DNA of 14,977 nucleotides from JAJUFS01 sp964599565 (GTDB lineage Bacteria > Pseudomonadota > Gammaproteobacteria > Natronospirales > JAJUFS01). The position numbers and the translations under genes were made by a program. The notes under the pieces are model-generated. The model did not search any database. It saw only the letters and a list, made by a program, of their open reading frames with translations, and was not told where the DNA came from. Below, piece after piece: positions 7,353 to 14,040 of this stretch. The DNA lies in NCBI GenBank assembly GCA_964599565.1, contig CAZRFE010000062.1, positions 1 through 14,977 of the forward strand, in the 5' to 3' direction. Within the stretch, counting starts at the first letter, position 1, and each line of letters opens with the position of its first letter.

Positions 7353-7366
7353 CTGTTGGCAGCCGA
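7353..7366 (+). other. Frameshift point in the S9 peptidase gene
   Basis: Upstream, codons read Asp-Pro-Trp-Ala-Gln-Leu-Leu in the frame starting at 7338. Downstream, family-conserved codons Gln-Pro-Asn-Phe-Arg-Gly start at 7360 in the next frame. Restoring the frame needs an insertion of 2 (mod 3) nt; 23 nt would also restore the seven residues missing against relatives. Confidence 0.75.
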
Positions 7367-7971
7367 ACTTCCGTGGCTCCGCCGGGTTCGGGAGCGATTA
7401 TGAAGTCGCCGGATACAAGGAATGGGGCGGCAAGATGCAGGATGACGTGCTCGACGCGATCACCTGGATCAAGGAGCAGGACCTCGCGGATACATCCAAC
7501 ATGTGTCTTGTCGGCGCGAGCTACGGCGGTTATGTCGCGCTGACGGCGTCAGTGCAGACACCCGAGCTTTTCAAATGCTATGTCAGCGTTGCCGGAGTTG
7601 CGGACCTGGAGGCAAGAGTCAGCGGAATGAATCGCATAACGGGCAGGACGGACAGCGTGAGCAACCTCATGATCGGCGATCCGGAAAATGACGAGGATCT
7701 TGCAAGAATGCGCGCCCATTCGGCGATCCATCACATCGAAAAGATCAAACGTCCCATTCTGCTGATTCACGGTGACCATGACACCAGGGTTCTCTATCAG
7801 CAGACCGACGAGTTCTATTCGAAGGCGCGTCGCATGGGCAAGGACGTGACGTACATCAAGCAGGAGGATGGAACGCATTTTCTGGACTTCGGCCCGCATC
7901 GCCTCGAAGCTTTCAAGGCCATGGTGGAGTTTCTCGAAGAACACCTGGAGTGAACACGAAAGCACAAGGAA

Positions 7972-7998
7972 AAAAAGCCCGGCAATGCCGGGCTTTTT
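7972..7998. terminator. Bidirectional intrinsic terminator between the S9 peptidase and rpoH
   Basis: The stem GCCCGGC (7977-7983) pairs with GCCGGGC (7987-7993) around a 3-nt loop, flanked by AAAAA (7972-7976) and TTTTT (7994-7998). It reads as a G+C-rich hairpin plus T-tract on both strands. It lies 18 bp past the peptidase stop and 17 bp past the rpoH stop, so it serves both convergent genes. Confidence 0.92.
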
Positions 7999-8015
7999 CT
8001 TGAGACATGCGGCCG

Positions 8016-8882
8016 TCAGGCGACAAGCATGTTCTGCAGTTTCTTCATGCCGTTGTTCTCGATCTGCCGGATGCGTTCCGCGGAGACGTGGTACTTGTCC
8101 GCGAGATCCTGCAGCGTGGCTTTCGGCTCGCTCAACCAGCGTTGCTGGAGAATGTCGCGGCTGCGGTCATCGAGCGTGCGCAGCGCGGCGAACAATCGCT
8201 CTTCACCTTTCTCTTCCCAGTCTTCCGCTTCAACGTACTCGGCGGGATCGGGCGACTTGTCCATGAGATAACCGGACGGCGCGAACGTGCGATCTTCATC
8301 GGACTCGTCCTGCGGTCCGTCGAACGCCATGTCCTGGCCGGAGAGGCGTGATTCCATTTCCATCACTTCGCTTGCGGTGACGCCAAGTTCCCTTGCGACG
8401 GTTTCGACTTCTTCCATGTTGAACCAGCCAAGACGCTTCTTCGCCTTGCGCAGGTTGAAGAAAAGCTTGCGCTGCGCCTTCGTGGTCGCGACCTTCACGA
8501 TGCGCCAGTTGCGCAGGATGTATTCGTGGATTTCCGCCTTGATCCAGTGCACGGCAAACGACACGAGGCGCACGCCGACCTCGGGATCGAAACGCTTGAC
8601 CGCCTTCATCAGGCCCACGTTGCCTTCCTGGATGAGATCCGCAAGCGGCAGCCCGTAACCCTGGTAGCCGCGCGCGACATGCACGACGAAGCGCAGGTGC
8701 GCAAGAATCAGCGATCGCGCGGCGTCGAGGTCGTCATGCTCGCGGAGATTCACCGCGAGCGCGCGCTCCTCGCCGGCTTCGAGCATCGGAATGCTGTAGA
8801 CCGCCCGCATGTACGCATCCAGGCTTCCGACGGGGCCGGCCAGGGCAATTTCGCGCGTTTGAGTGGCAAGTGGCGTGGTCAT
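8016..8882 (-). CDS. rpoH: RNA polymerase heat-shock sigma factor RpoH (sigma-32)
   Basis: A 288-aa group 3 sigma-70 family protein that directs RNA polymerase to heat-shock promoters. Region 2 is visible (about residues 52-125): RSLILAHLRFVVHVARGY, DLIQEGNVGLMKAVKRFDP and the -10-recognition part SFAVHWIKAEIHEYILRN. The RpoH box, QRKLFFNLR at 137-145, is specific to sigma-32 and settles the identity. Region 4 ends in a helix-turn-helix (about 256-280, TLQDLADKYHVSAERIRQIE). Length is normal. The ATG has GGGAG (8892-8888) 5 bp upstream. It is downstream of ftsX on the same strand across a 129-bp gap that contains a CIRCE-like operator and candidate promoters, so it is probably transcribed from its own regulated promoter. 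Confidence 0.98.
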   Translation of the reverse strand: MTTPLATQTREIALAGPVGSLDAYMRAVYSIPMLEAGEERALAVNLREHDDLDAARSLILAHLRFVVHVARGYQGYGLPLADLIQEGNVGLMKAVKRFDPEVGVRLVSFAVHWIKAEIHEYILRNWRIVKVATTKAQRKLFFNLRKAKKRLGWFNMEEVETVARELGVTASEVMEMESRLSGQDMAFDGPQDESDEDRTFAPSGYLMDKSPDPAEYVEAEDWEEKGEERLFAALRTLDDRSRDILQQRWLSEPKATLQDLADKYHVSAERIRQIENNGMKKLQNMLVA

Positions 8883-8914
8883 GAACGCTCCCGGAGTCTG
8901 CGAGTTGTCATAAA

Positions 8915-8941
8915 TTAGCAGTCTCTTGCTTGGAGTGCCAA
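8915..8941 (-). promoter_or_regulatory. CIRCE-like HrcA operator upstream of rpoH
   Basis: Read toward rpoH, the sequence is TTGGCACTC-N9-GACTGCTAA. The CIRCE consensus bound by the heat-shock repressor HrcA is TTAGCACTC-N9-GAGTGCTAA, so 16 of 18 arm bases match, one mismatch in each arm, with exactly the right 9-bp spacer. It ends 32 bp before the rpoH ATG, a position where a bound repressor would block initiation. HrcA itself is not in this window. The sequence match is direct; its function is inference. Confidence 0.72.
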
Positions 8942-8957
8942 TCTAGCGCAAAGTTCC
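8930..8957 (-). promoter_or_regulatory. Candidate sigma-E-type promoter of rpoH
   Basis: On the minus strand GGAACTT (8957-8951) is followed after 16 bp by TCCAA (8934-8930). GGAACTT is the consensus -35 of sigma-E, and a 16-bp spacer is typical; the -10 element is approximate (consensus near TCTGA/TCAAA). E. coli rpoH also has a sigma-E promoter. The -10 lies inside the CIRCE-like operator. Alternative sigma-70 readings exist: TTGGCA (8941-8936), 18 bp, TAATTT (8917-8912); and TTTACC, 17 bp, TAGATT just upstream. Confidence 0.42.
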
Positions 8958-9011
8958 GGCGAGGTAAAGACGGCGGTAAGTACGTAACATATTGTATTTA
9001 CTGCCTTTTGC

Positions 9012-9971
9012 TCAGGTGGGTTCGATCTCCCCGAGGTGGCGGCCCACGGCGATTATGGAACCGAGCCATCCCAGCAGCGCACCGGCGAGCAGCACGAGCA
9101 GCGCGCCGTCGAATCCCAGTCCCTGCAGCACGAAGCTGCTGCCGTACAGGCCCGAGAGGCGTGCCACCGGTTCTTCCATGACGAGTAGCGCGATGCCCGT
9201 CAGCAGCCACGCCATGACGCCGCCCGTCACGCCGTACCAGAAGCCCGTATAGAGGAAAGGCCGGCGAATGAAAGCGTCGGTGCCGCCGATGAGCTTGGTG
9301 ATCACGATCTCGTCGCGCCGGTTCTGTATGTCGAGCCGGATCGTGTTGCCGACCACGATGATCACGGCGAGCGCGAACATTCCTGCAATCACCACGACGC
9401 CGCGGTTGACGATTTCAAGAATCGTGTTCAGCCGCTTCAGCCATTGCGTGTCGAGCTGCACGACATCCGTTTCAGGCAATGCTTCGAGTTCATCGACGAG
9501 CCGCGTCGCCGCGGCATCGGTCATCGCGGATTCGGCGGGCGTGATGACGAGCACGGGCGGCAGCGGATTCTCCTGCAATGCGTCGATCGCATCGCCGAAG
9601 CCGGACAGGCTGCGGAATTCCGCCAGCGCCTGGTCCGCGGAAATCACGACGACGTCCGCGATGTCATCGCGACGGCGAAGCACATCCGCCAGCGCATCGC
9701 GCTGGTTCGCGCTGACATCATGCGCAAGAAATGCCGAGATGCGCGCCGCACCTTCGAGCGATCCGGAAATCGTCCGCGTGTTCGTGACCAGTACATGCAG
9801 TCCGGCGGGCAGCGCGAGCGCGATGCCGATGACCATCACGGACAGCAGCGTCGACAACGGCGTGCGATAGAGACGGCCGAGCGTGTAGAGGAATACCTGC
9901 GCATGTCGCGTCGCCCAGCTTGTGATGCCGCCTGCGATTGCGCCCGACGGATTGCCGCGCGCGCGCGTCAC
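9012..9971 (-). CDS. ftsX: Cell division ABC transporter permease-like protein FtsX
   Basis: A 319-aa inner-membrane protein that works with FtsE to activate septal peptidoglycan hydrolases from the divisome. A cytoplasmic N-terminus is followed by TM1 (about 40-62, LSTLLSVMVIGIALALPAGL). A large periplasmic domain comes next (about 65-210), containing ISAFLAHDVSANQRDAL, which corresponds to the FtsX extracellular domain. Three more TMs make up the C-terminal part, which has the family segment NTIRLDIQNRRDEIVITKLIGG between TM2 and TM3. It starts with GTG at 9971, overlapping the ftsE stop as GTGA, so it is translationally coupled to ftsE. The overlap decides the start. The order ftsY-ftsE-ftsX-rpoH is classical in gammaproteobacteria. 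Confidence 0.96.
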   Translation of the reverse strand: MTRARGNPSGAIAGGITSWATRHAQVFLYTLGRLYRTPLSTLLSVMVIGIALALPAGLHVLVTNTRTISGSLEGAARISAFLAHDVSANQRDALADVLRRRDDIADVVVISADQALAEFRSLSGFGDAIDALQENPLPPVLVITPAESAMTDAAATRLVDELEALPETDVVQLDTQWLKRLNTILEIVNRGVVVIAGMFALAVIIVVGNTIRLDIQNRRDEIVITKLIGGTDAFIRRPFLYTGFWYGVTGGVMAWLLTGIALLVMEEPVARLSGLYGSSFVLQGLGFDGALLVLLAGALLGWLGSIIAVGRHLGEIEPT

Positions 9972-10654
9972 TGAATGCCTCCCGTCACCGTTGCGAGGTG
10001 CGGCGCGACGAGCCGCCCCTGCTTCAGGCTGATCACGCGATGGCCCATCAGGCGGATGAGATCGTGATCATGGCTTGCGACAACCACCGTCACGCCGACC
10101 TGGTTGAAGCGCGCGAACAGCCGCATGATTTCCATGGAGAGTTCCGGATCGAGATTGCCGGTGGGTTCGTCCGCGATCAGCAGGCGCGGCTTGTTGACGA
10201 CGGCGCGCGCGATGCCGACGCGTTGCTGCTCGCCGCCGGACAGCGTGACCGGCATGGCGCGCTCGCGGTTCAGCAGTCCCACCTGGTCGAGCGCGGCGCG
10301 CACGCGGCGGCCGATCTCGCGATGGCCGACGCCGGCAATGATCAGCGGCAGCGCGACGTTGTCGAACACCGTGCGATCGACGAGCAGCTTGTGGTCCTGG
10401 AAGATGATGCCCACCTGGCGGCGGTAGTACGGGATTCGCCAGCGGCGCAGCGGGCCGAGATTCTGCCCGTTGATGATGACGTTGCCGCGCGTCGGACGCT
10501 CGATGAGCGCGATGAGTTTCAGCAGCGTGCTCTTGCCCGCACCTGAATGGCCGGTGAGAAACACGATCTCGCCGTCCTCCACGCGGAAGGTGAGATCGCT
10601 GAGCGCCTGGTTGCCGCCCGGGTAGGATTTGCTGACGCGGTCGAAGTGGATCAT
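9968..10654 (-). CDS. ftsE: Cell division ATP-binding protein FtsE
   Basis: A 228-aa ABC ATPase, the cytoplasmic partner of FtsX. Walker A GHSGAGKST is at residues 35-43, the Q-loop in VGIIFQDHKL at about 81-90, the signature LSGGEQQ at 138-144, Walker B LLIADE at 158-163 with the following P-T-G-N-L-D D-loop, and the switch His in ASHD at 195. The FQDHKLLVDRTVFDNVALPL stretch is characteristic of FtsE rather than of other small ABC ATPases. All catalytic motifs are intact. The stop overlaps the ftsX start. It begins 27 bp after ftsY, so the three genes probably form one transcript. Confidence 0.97.
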   Translation of the reverse strand: MIHFDRVSKSYPGGNQALSDLTFRVEDGEIVFLTGHSGAGKSTLLKLIALIERPTRGNVIINGQNLGPLRRWRIPYYRRQVGIIFQDHKLLVDRTVFDNVALPLIIAGVGHREIGRRVRAALDQVGLLNRERAMPVTLSGGEQQRVGIARAVVNKPRLLIADEPTGNLDPELSMEIMRLFARFNQVGVTVVVASHDHDLIRLMGHRVISLKQGRLVAPHLATVTGGIQ

Positions 10655-10681
10655 CGCCGGCCTGTCCCCGTTGTCATCACA

Positions 10682-11629
10682 TCATTTTTCTGCGAGCAGC
10701 GCGTCGACAAACGCTTCGGCATCGAACGGCGCGAGGTCTTCCGCGGCTTCGCCGATGCCGATGTAGCGTATGGGAATGCGCAGCAGCTCGGCAAGCGCGA
10801 ACAGGATGCCGCCCTTCGCGCTGCCATCGAGCTTCGTGATCACCAGTCCCGACACACCGGCCGTTTCCTGGAACTGCTCTGCCTGGTTGAGTGCGTTCTG
10901 GCCTGTCGTTGCATCGAGCACGAGCAGCGTTTCATGCGGTGCGCCCGGCATCAGCCGTTCGATCACGCGACGGATCTTCTTCAGTTCTTCCATCAATCCC
11001 GCCTGCGTGTGCAGACGGCCCGCCGTATCGATGATGAGCACATCGCTCGCGCGCGATTTCGCCGTCTGCACCGCATCGTGGACAACGGCGGCGGGGTCGG
11101 CGCCGTGCTTCTGAGCAACGACGGGCACGCCGTTGCGTTCGCCCCACGCCTGCAGCTGCTCGATTGCGGCCGCGCGGAAGGTATCGCCTGCAGCGAGCAT
11201 CACGCGACGCCCGCCATCGGTGAGCTGCCGCGCGAGCTTGCCGATGGTGGTTGTCTTGCCGACGCCGTTCACACCCGTCATCAGCACGACGAAGGGTTTC
11301 TCCGGTGCATCGAACACGAGCGGCTGCTGCACGGGCTGAAGTATTTCGAGCAGGATGGATTTCAGCGCGCGGCGCAGCGCGTCGACGTCATCGACTTCGC
11401 GTCGCGAAACCTTCTTCTCCAGTGCGCGCATCACGCGTGTCGTCGCCTCGACGCCGACGTCCGCCATCAGCAGCCGCGTTTCCAGCTCCTCGAGCGTTTC
11501 CTCGTCGATCTTCTTGCCGGCAACGAGCTCGCCGATGTCCTTCGTCAGCCAGGAATCGCCGCGGTTGAGGCGCGCGCGCAGACGGGAGAAAAGGCCGGGA
11601 GATCTGTCGGGTCGGGATGTGTCGTTCAT
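10682..11629 (-). CDS. ftsY: Signal recognition particle receptor FtsY
   Basis: A 315-aa SRP GTPase that docks ribosome-SRP complexes at the inner membrane. The N domain begins near residue 25 (SWLTKDIGELVAGKKIDEETLEELE). The NG GTPase motifs are complete: G1 GVNGVGKTTT at 119-128, GDTFRAAA at 148-155, G3 DTAGR at 201-205, G4 TKLD at 265-268 and GIGE at 291-294. The acidic A domain that makes E. coli FtsY much longer is almost absent. Only a basic, amphipathic-looking start (GLFSRLRARLNRG) remains, as in many short FtsY proteins, and this helix is the likely membrane contact. It is first in the ftsY-ftsE-ftsX set and is separated from the upstream lipase by a strong terminator. Confidence 0.97.
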   Translation of the reverse strand: MNDTSRPDRSPGLFSRLRARLNRGDSWLTKDIGELVAGKKIDEETLEELETRLLMADVGVEATTRVMRALEKKVSRREVDDVDALRRALKSILLEILQPVQQPLVFDAPEKPFVVLMTGVNGVGKTTTIGKLARQLTDGGRRVMLAAGDTFRAAAIEQLQAWGERNGVPVVAQKHGADPAAVVHDAVQTAKSRASDVLIIDTAGRLHTQAGLMEELKKIRRVIERLMPGAPHETLLVLDATTGQNALNQAEQFQETAGVSGLVITKLDGSAKGGILFALAELLRIPIRYIGIGEAAEDLAPFDAEAFVDALLAEK

Positions 11630-11656
11630 GTCGAAGGTCAGTCTCGAAGGCCGGGA

Positions 11657-11665
11657 ATCGTAACA
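11657..11665 (-). promoter_or_regulatory. Candidate extended -10 promoter of ftsY
   Basis: The minus strand reads TGT then TACGAT (11662-11657), an extended -10 pattern, 28 bp before the ftsY ATG. No good -35 is present; the T-rich tail of the lipase terminator lies upstream. An own promoter is expected because that terminator isolates ftsY from the lipase gene. Confidence 0.35.
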
Positions 11666-11670
11666 TGCGC

Positions 11671-11703
11671 AAAAAAATAAAAAGGGGCGGCCGAAGCCGC
11701 CCC
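11671..11703 (-). terminator. Rho-independent terminator of the lipase gene
   Basis: On the minus strand GGGGCGGC (11703-11696) pairs with GCCGCCCC (11691-11684) around a TTCG tetraloop, followed by TTTTTATTTTTTT. The hairpin is perfect and the T-tract strong. It lies 68 bp past the lipase stop. The 11704-11771 stretch between them holds only two CAA-rich direct repeats and no gene. Confidence 0.93.
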
Positions 11704-11771
11704 TGTACTTGTTGTTATTGCCCCTCTCCGTTGATCGGGGTCACGCCCGAAGACGCTTGTTGTTGTTGTAA

Positions 11772-13928
11772 TCAGGGAGCGTCGATGACTTCCGGATGGA
11801 CGGATCCGACCGGCAGCGCGTGCCCGCCGGAGCCGACGAAGTTCGCAACCTGCGTCTGCATTTCTTCTGTTGCGTTCAGCGACGCTGCCGGGCTCAGGAT
11901 GGAACCATGGTCGCCAGCGACGAAGCGCACCAATGCATCAATTGCATCCGGAGCAGGACCAATCAGACCGGGACCTGCCTGTGTGAGCCCCATCACGTCC
12001 GCCAGCTTGTCGGTCGCCGAATTCGGCACGACCTGGTCGGGGTTCACGCCGGCACCGCCGATCACTTCCATCAACAACACGCCACGATCGGCCGTGTTTG
12101 CCGCCGCCGCGTAATTGATCGGATCACCCGCTTCGATGAGCGTCTGCGCGTTGCGGAAGAACTCATCGAAGAAGCGCATGCCGGGCACCAGCCCGTTTTC
12201 GGCAAGACCTTCTGCAACCTGCGGGTAGATGCTGGCCGAGTCCAGAATCAGGTCGGCGACGTCGCCGCCCGGTGCGACCAGCACGGCGGCGTCCGCCGTC
12301 GCGTCCACGCCGAGGTAGGTCGTGCCGGTGATGCCGCCAAGCGAATGACCGACAAAACGGATGGGCAGGCCGGTGAAGTCCGCGCCAACGAAACCCGGAT
12401 CCAGTGCCGCGAGCGCGACGTTGTAATCAATCGTATCGATGGAACGCGTCAGGTGGATCAGGTTCGCCGCGGCCTGGCGCAACGAATCGCGCGCGGTGAT
12501 CGGGCTTTCGAGGTTGATGAAATAGCTGCCGGACGGATCGATGCCTTCTTCCTCGTCGACGTCGAGATCGAAGGTCTGCTCGGTGATGGCATCAGTGATG
12601 CCTTCCGAGATCAGCTCCAGCGTCGGGTTCAGCGCGCTTTCCGTCGAGGCATACAGGCCGCTCGTGGTGTCGGTGATGCCGTGCAGCGGCAGGTCGATCG
12701 CGATACCGGCATGGCAGGCCTGCGAAAGCGCCTGTGCGAGCGGCAGCAGGTTGGTGCGGTTCTGCGTGATGCCGTGCTGGAAGATGGTTACGCCTGCAAT
12801 GGCGCCAGCGCAGCCGGACGCCGCGTTCGGAACCGTGAGCAGCACCGGCACGGAAATCGTTGCCTGGACTTCCGGCAGCGGGCAGTACGCCGTGGTCGAT
12901 GCAGACGCTTCGCCGATCAGTTCCGCGTCGATGGCCGTATCGCAGGATGCTTCCACCGGCTGCCAGTAGCTGGTCAGCGGATTTTCCGGATCGAGGTAGT
13001 AGGGCATGGTGATGACGCCCGCGTACACGTCTGCGTTCATGCCGATGTCAGGAGTGCCGTCCGCGTTCAGGTCGGATGCCGGCATGAGCAGTTCACCGGC
13101 CGTGCGGATGCCCGCGCCCGGATTTGCCGGATCGCGCAGCAACGGCGCGAACGCGGAATCCTGTGGCTGCGCAGTGGCAGAAACGAGGTCCAGCGAATTC
13201 GTTGTCGACTGCGTGGTGAACGTCCACGCCATCACGACGTTCTCAGCGCCGATCAACGGGTCGGCCGCGGTCAGCAGCGGTTCCACCATCTGGTCGTAGA
13301 TCGCGTTCAGCGTATCGTCGCCGAGGTCGTCCTCGTCCGCCGCAAAGGCGTCGAGCATGGCCTGGAACATGCTGTCCGCGTGCGCGTCGTCGCCCGCCGT
13401 CGACTGGATGCCGTTCGTCAGGAAGACCGCGTACGTGGTAAGCGGATCGAGCGGCGCGGTCGGGTCGAGCTCGACGACGGATTCGCCGCCCTGGAAACCC
13501 GCGGTGCCGACTTCAAACGTGCCGACCGGTGCCGGCGCGATGGGATTGCCGCCAACGGCAACGGCGAACACGAACACCGTCTGGCCGATCGCGAGCGTTT
13601 CTTCATCAATCGGTTCGTTGAAATCCGCGTGGATGACGCTGTTCAGGCCGAAGCCGTCGAGCAGGTTCATCTGTTCAACCTGCGAAATCAGCGGGTCGGA
13701 CTGGAACTGCTCGTTGCCCGCGTAGATGTTGAGCGTGCCGTCGGTCGAGCCGTTGCGCCAGATGTCGTTCGGGAACGGCACCAGCGCAAGATCGGGCCGG
13801 AAGGTGGCGTAGAAGCCCGGGGTCGGGTCGGTTACCGGGTCGACGGATTCGTCGCTGTCCGTCGTGCATGCTCCCAGGATGATGGTGAGCGGCAGGACTG
13901 CGAACAATGAATTCAAACGCCTTGTCAT
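11772..13928 (-). CDS. Lipoprotein lipase/esterase with bacterial virulence-factor lipase N-terminal domain (Pla-1/cef, VolA-like)
   Basis: A 718-aa predicted outer-surface or periplasmic lipoprotein hydrolase. I start at 13928 because AGGAGG (13941-13936) lies 7 bp upstream and the protein then opens with a perfect lipoprotein signal: MTRR, a hydrophobic core and the lipobox LGAC with Cys21. The N-terminal domain (about 40-250) has FRPDLALVPFPNDIWRNGSTDGTLNI, typical of the family. The alpha/beta-hydrolase part shows FQHGITQNR (383-391, oxyanion region), the nucleophile elbow GHSLGG with Ser529, a probable acid Asp631 in NPDQVVP and His674 in GDHGS. An EF-hand-like loop DLNADGTPD (286-294) may bind calcium. 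VolA in Vibrio is a surface lysophospholipase; the substrate here is inferred. It is a single-gene unit with its own terminator. Confidence 0.88.
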   Translation of the reverse strand: MTRRLNSLFAVLPLTIILGACTTDSDESVDPVTDPTPGFYATFRPDLALVPFPNDIWRNGSTDGTLNIYAGNEQFQSDPLISQVEQMNLLDGFGLNSVIHADFNEPIDEETLAIGQTVFVFAVAVGGNPIAPAPVGTFEVGTAGFQGGESVVELDPTAPLDPLTTYAVFLTNGIQSTAGDDAHADSMFQAMLDAFAADEDDLGDDTLNAIYDQMVEPLLTAADPLIGAENVVMAWTFTTQSTTNSLDLVSATAQPQDSAFAPLLRDPANPGAGIRTAGELLMPASDLNADGTPDIGMNADVYAGVITMPYYLDPENPLTSYWQPVEASCDTAIDAELIGEASASTTAYCPLPEVQATISVPVLLTVPNAASGCAGAIAGVTIFQHGITQNRTNLLPLAQALSQACHAGIAIDLPLHGITDTTSGLYASTESALNPTLELISEGITDAITEQTFDLDVDEEEGIDPSGSYFINLESPITARDSLRQAAANLIHLTRSIDTIDYNVALAALDPGFVGADFTGLPIRFVGHSLGGITGTTYLGVDATADAAVLVAPGGDVADLILDSASIYPQVAEGLAENGLVPGMRFFDEFFRNAQTLIEAGDPINYAAAANTADRGVLLMEVIGGAGVNPDQVVPNSATDKLADVMGLTQAGPGLIGPAPDAIDALVRFVAGDHGSILSPAASLNATEEMQTQVANFVGSGGHALPVGSVHPEVIDAP

Positions 13929-13935
13929 CGGATTT

Positions 13936-13941
13936 CCTCCT
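13936..13941 (-). promoter_or_regulatory. Ribosome binding site deciding the lipase start
   Basis: A perfect AGGAGG on the minus strand lies 7 bp before the ATG at 13928. It rules out the 34-codon longer open frame that would begin at 14030, which would put a non-signal peptide ahead of the lipobox. Confidence 0.85.
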
Positions 13942-13988
13942 AAAATGGGCGGAGCCGGGAAGTGCCGGCCTGTCCAAACGGCTTGCGC

Positions 13989-13997
13989 TGTTATGAT
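13989..13997 (+). promoter_or_regulatory. Candidate extended -10 promoter of rsmD
   Basis: TGTTATGAT (TG, one base, TATGAT) on the plus strand matches an extended -10 box. A start near 14004 would leave about 37 nt before a GTG start at 14041. The -35 region is poor. The same short interval must also hold the divergent lipase promoter, which I could not place. Confidence 0.35.
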
Positions 13998-14040
13998 GTT
14001 GGTCGATTCAAACGTTCGATTGACGCCCAACTATAGAAGA

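Larger units (their letters stand above)
6032..7953 (+). pseudogene. S9 family (prolyl oligopeptidase-type) peptidase, interrupted by a scaffold gap and a frameshift
   Basis: A secreted serine peptidase of the S9 alpha/beta-hydrolase family, in three pieces. The ATG at 6032, behind a strong AGGGGGAG Shine-Dalgarno (6021-6028), begins a signal peptide (MRILFLALAALWTLPA). A 100-N gap follows. The open frame 6180-7403 then encodes the propeller-like N-terminal region and the start of the hydrolase domain (PLVVLPHGGP, FDPWAQLLA). At about 7359 the homology jumps to another frame, 7360-7953, which begins QPNFRGSAGFGSDYE. This part carries the catalytic Ser in GASYGGY, an Asp in HGDHDTRV and a His in GTHFLDF. 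Relatives have roughly seven residues such as xRGYAVL between LLA and QPNFRG, so a loss of about 23 nt explains both the missing residues and the shift. The rest of the C-terminal frame is intact, so it could be a recent mutation or an assembly error near a low-coverage gap. The propeller assignment is inferred from family layout. Confidence 0.85.

Noticed and set aside
8942..9011. Imperfect GGCAGTAA/TTACCGCC hairpin and a TACAAT box after ftsX
   Set aside because: The stem has a mismatch, a long loop and no proper T-tract, and the TACAAT has no -35. I do not claim a terminator or promoter here, though an extra rpoH promoter is possible.
10547..11680. Long plus-strand open frame opposite ftsY
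   Set aside because: The antisense translation has no recognisable motif, while ftsY on the other strand has every GTPase motif. It arises from the scarcity of stop-complement codons in this GC-rich gene.
11796..13910. A 704-codon open frame on the plus strand, opposite the lipase
   Set aside because: It is a shadow of the lipase codon pattern in GC-rich DNA. The translation is Arg/Val/Ala-rich with no domain, no signal and no Shine-Dalgarno, while the minus-strand frame has a lipobox, a catalytic motif and a perfect ribosome site.
14003..14023. Quasi-palindrome around AACGTT in the lipase/rsmD divergent interval
   Set aside because: Outside the 6-bp core the arms have mismatches (TCAAACGTTCGA). 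It is too weak to call an operator or to assign to a fatty-acid regulator without other examples.
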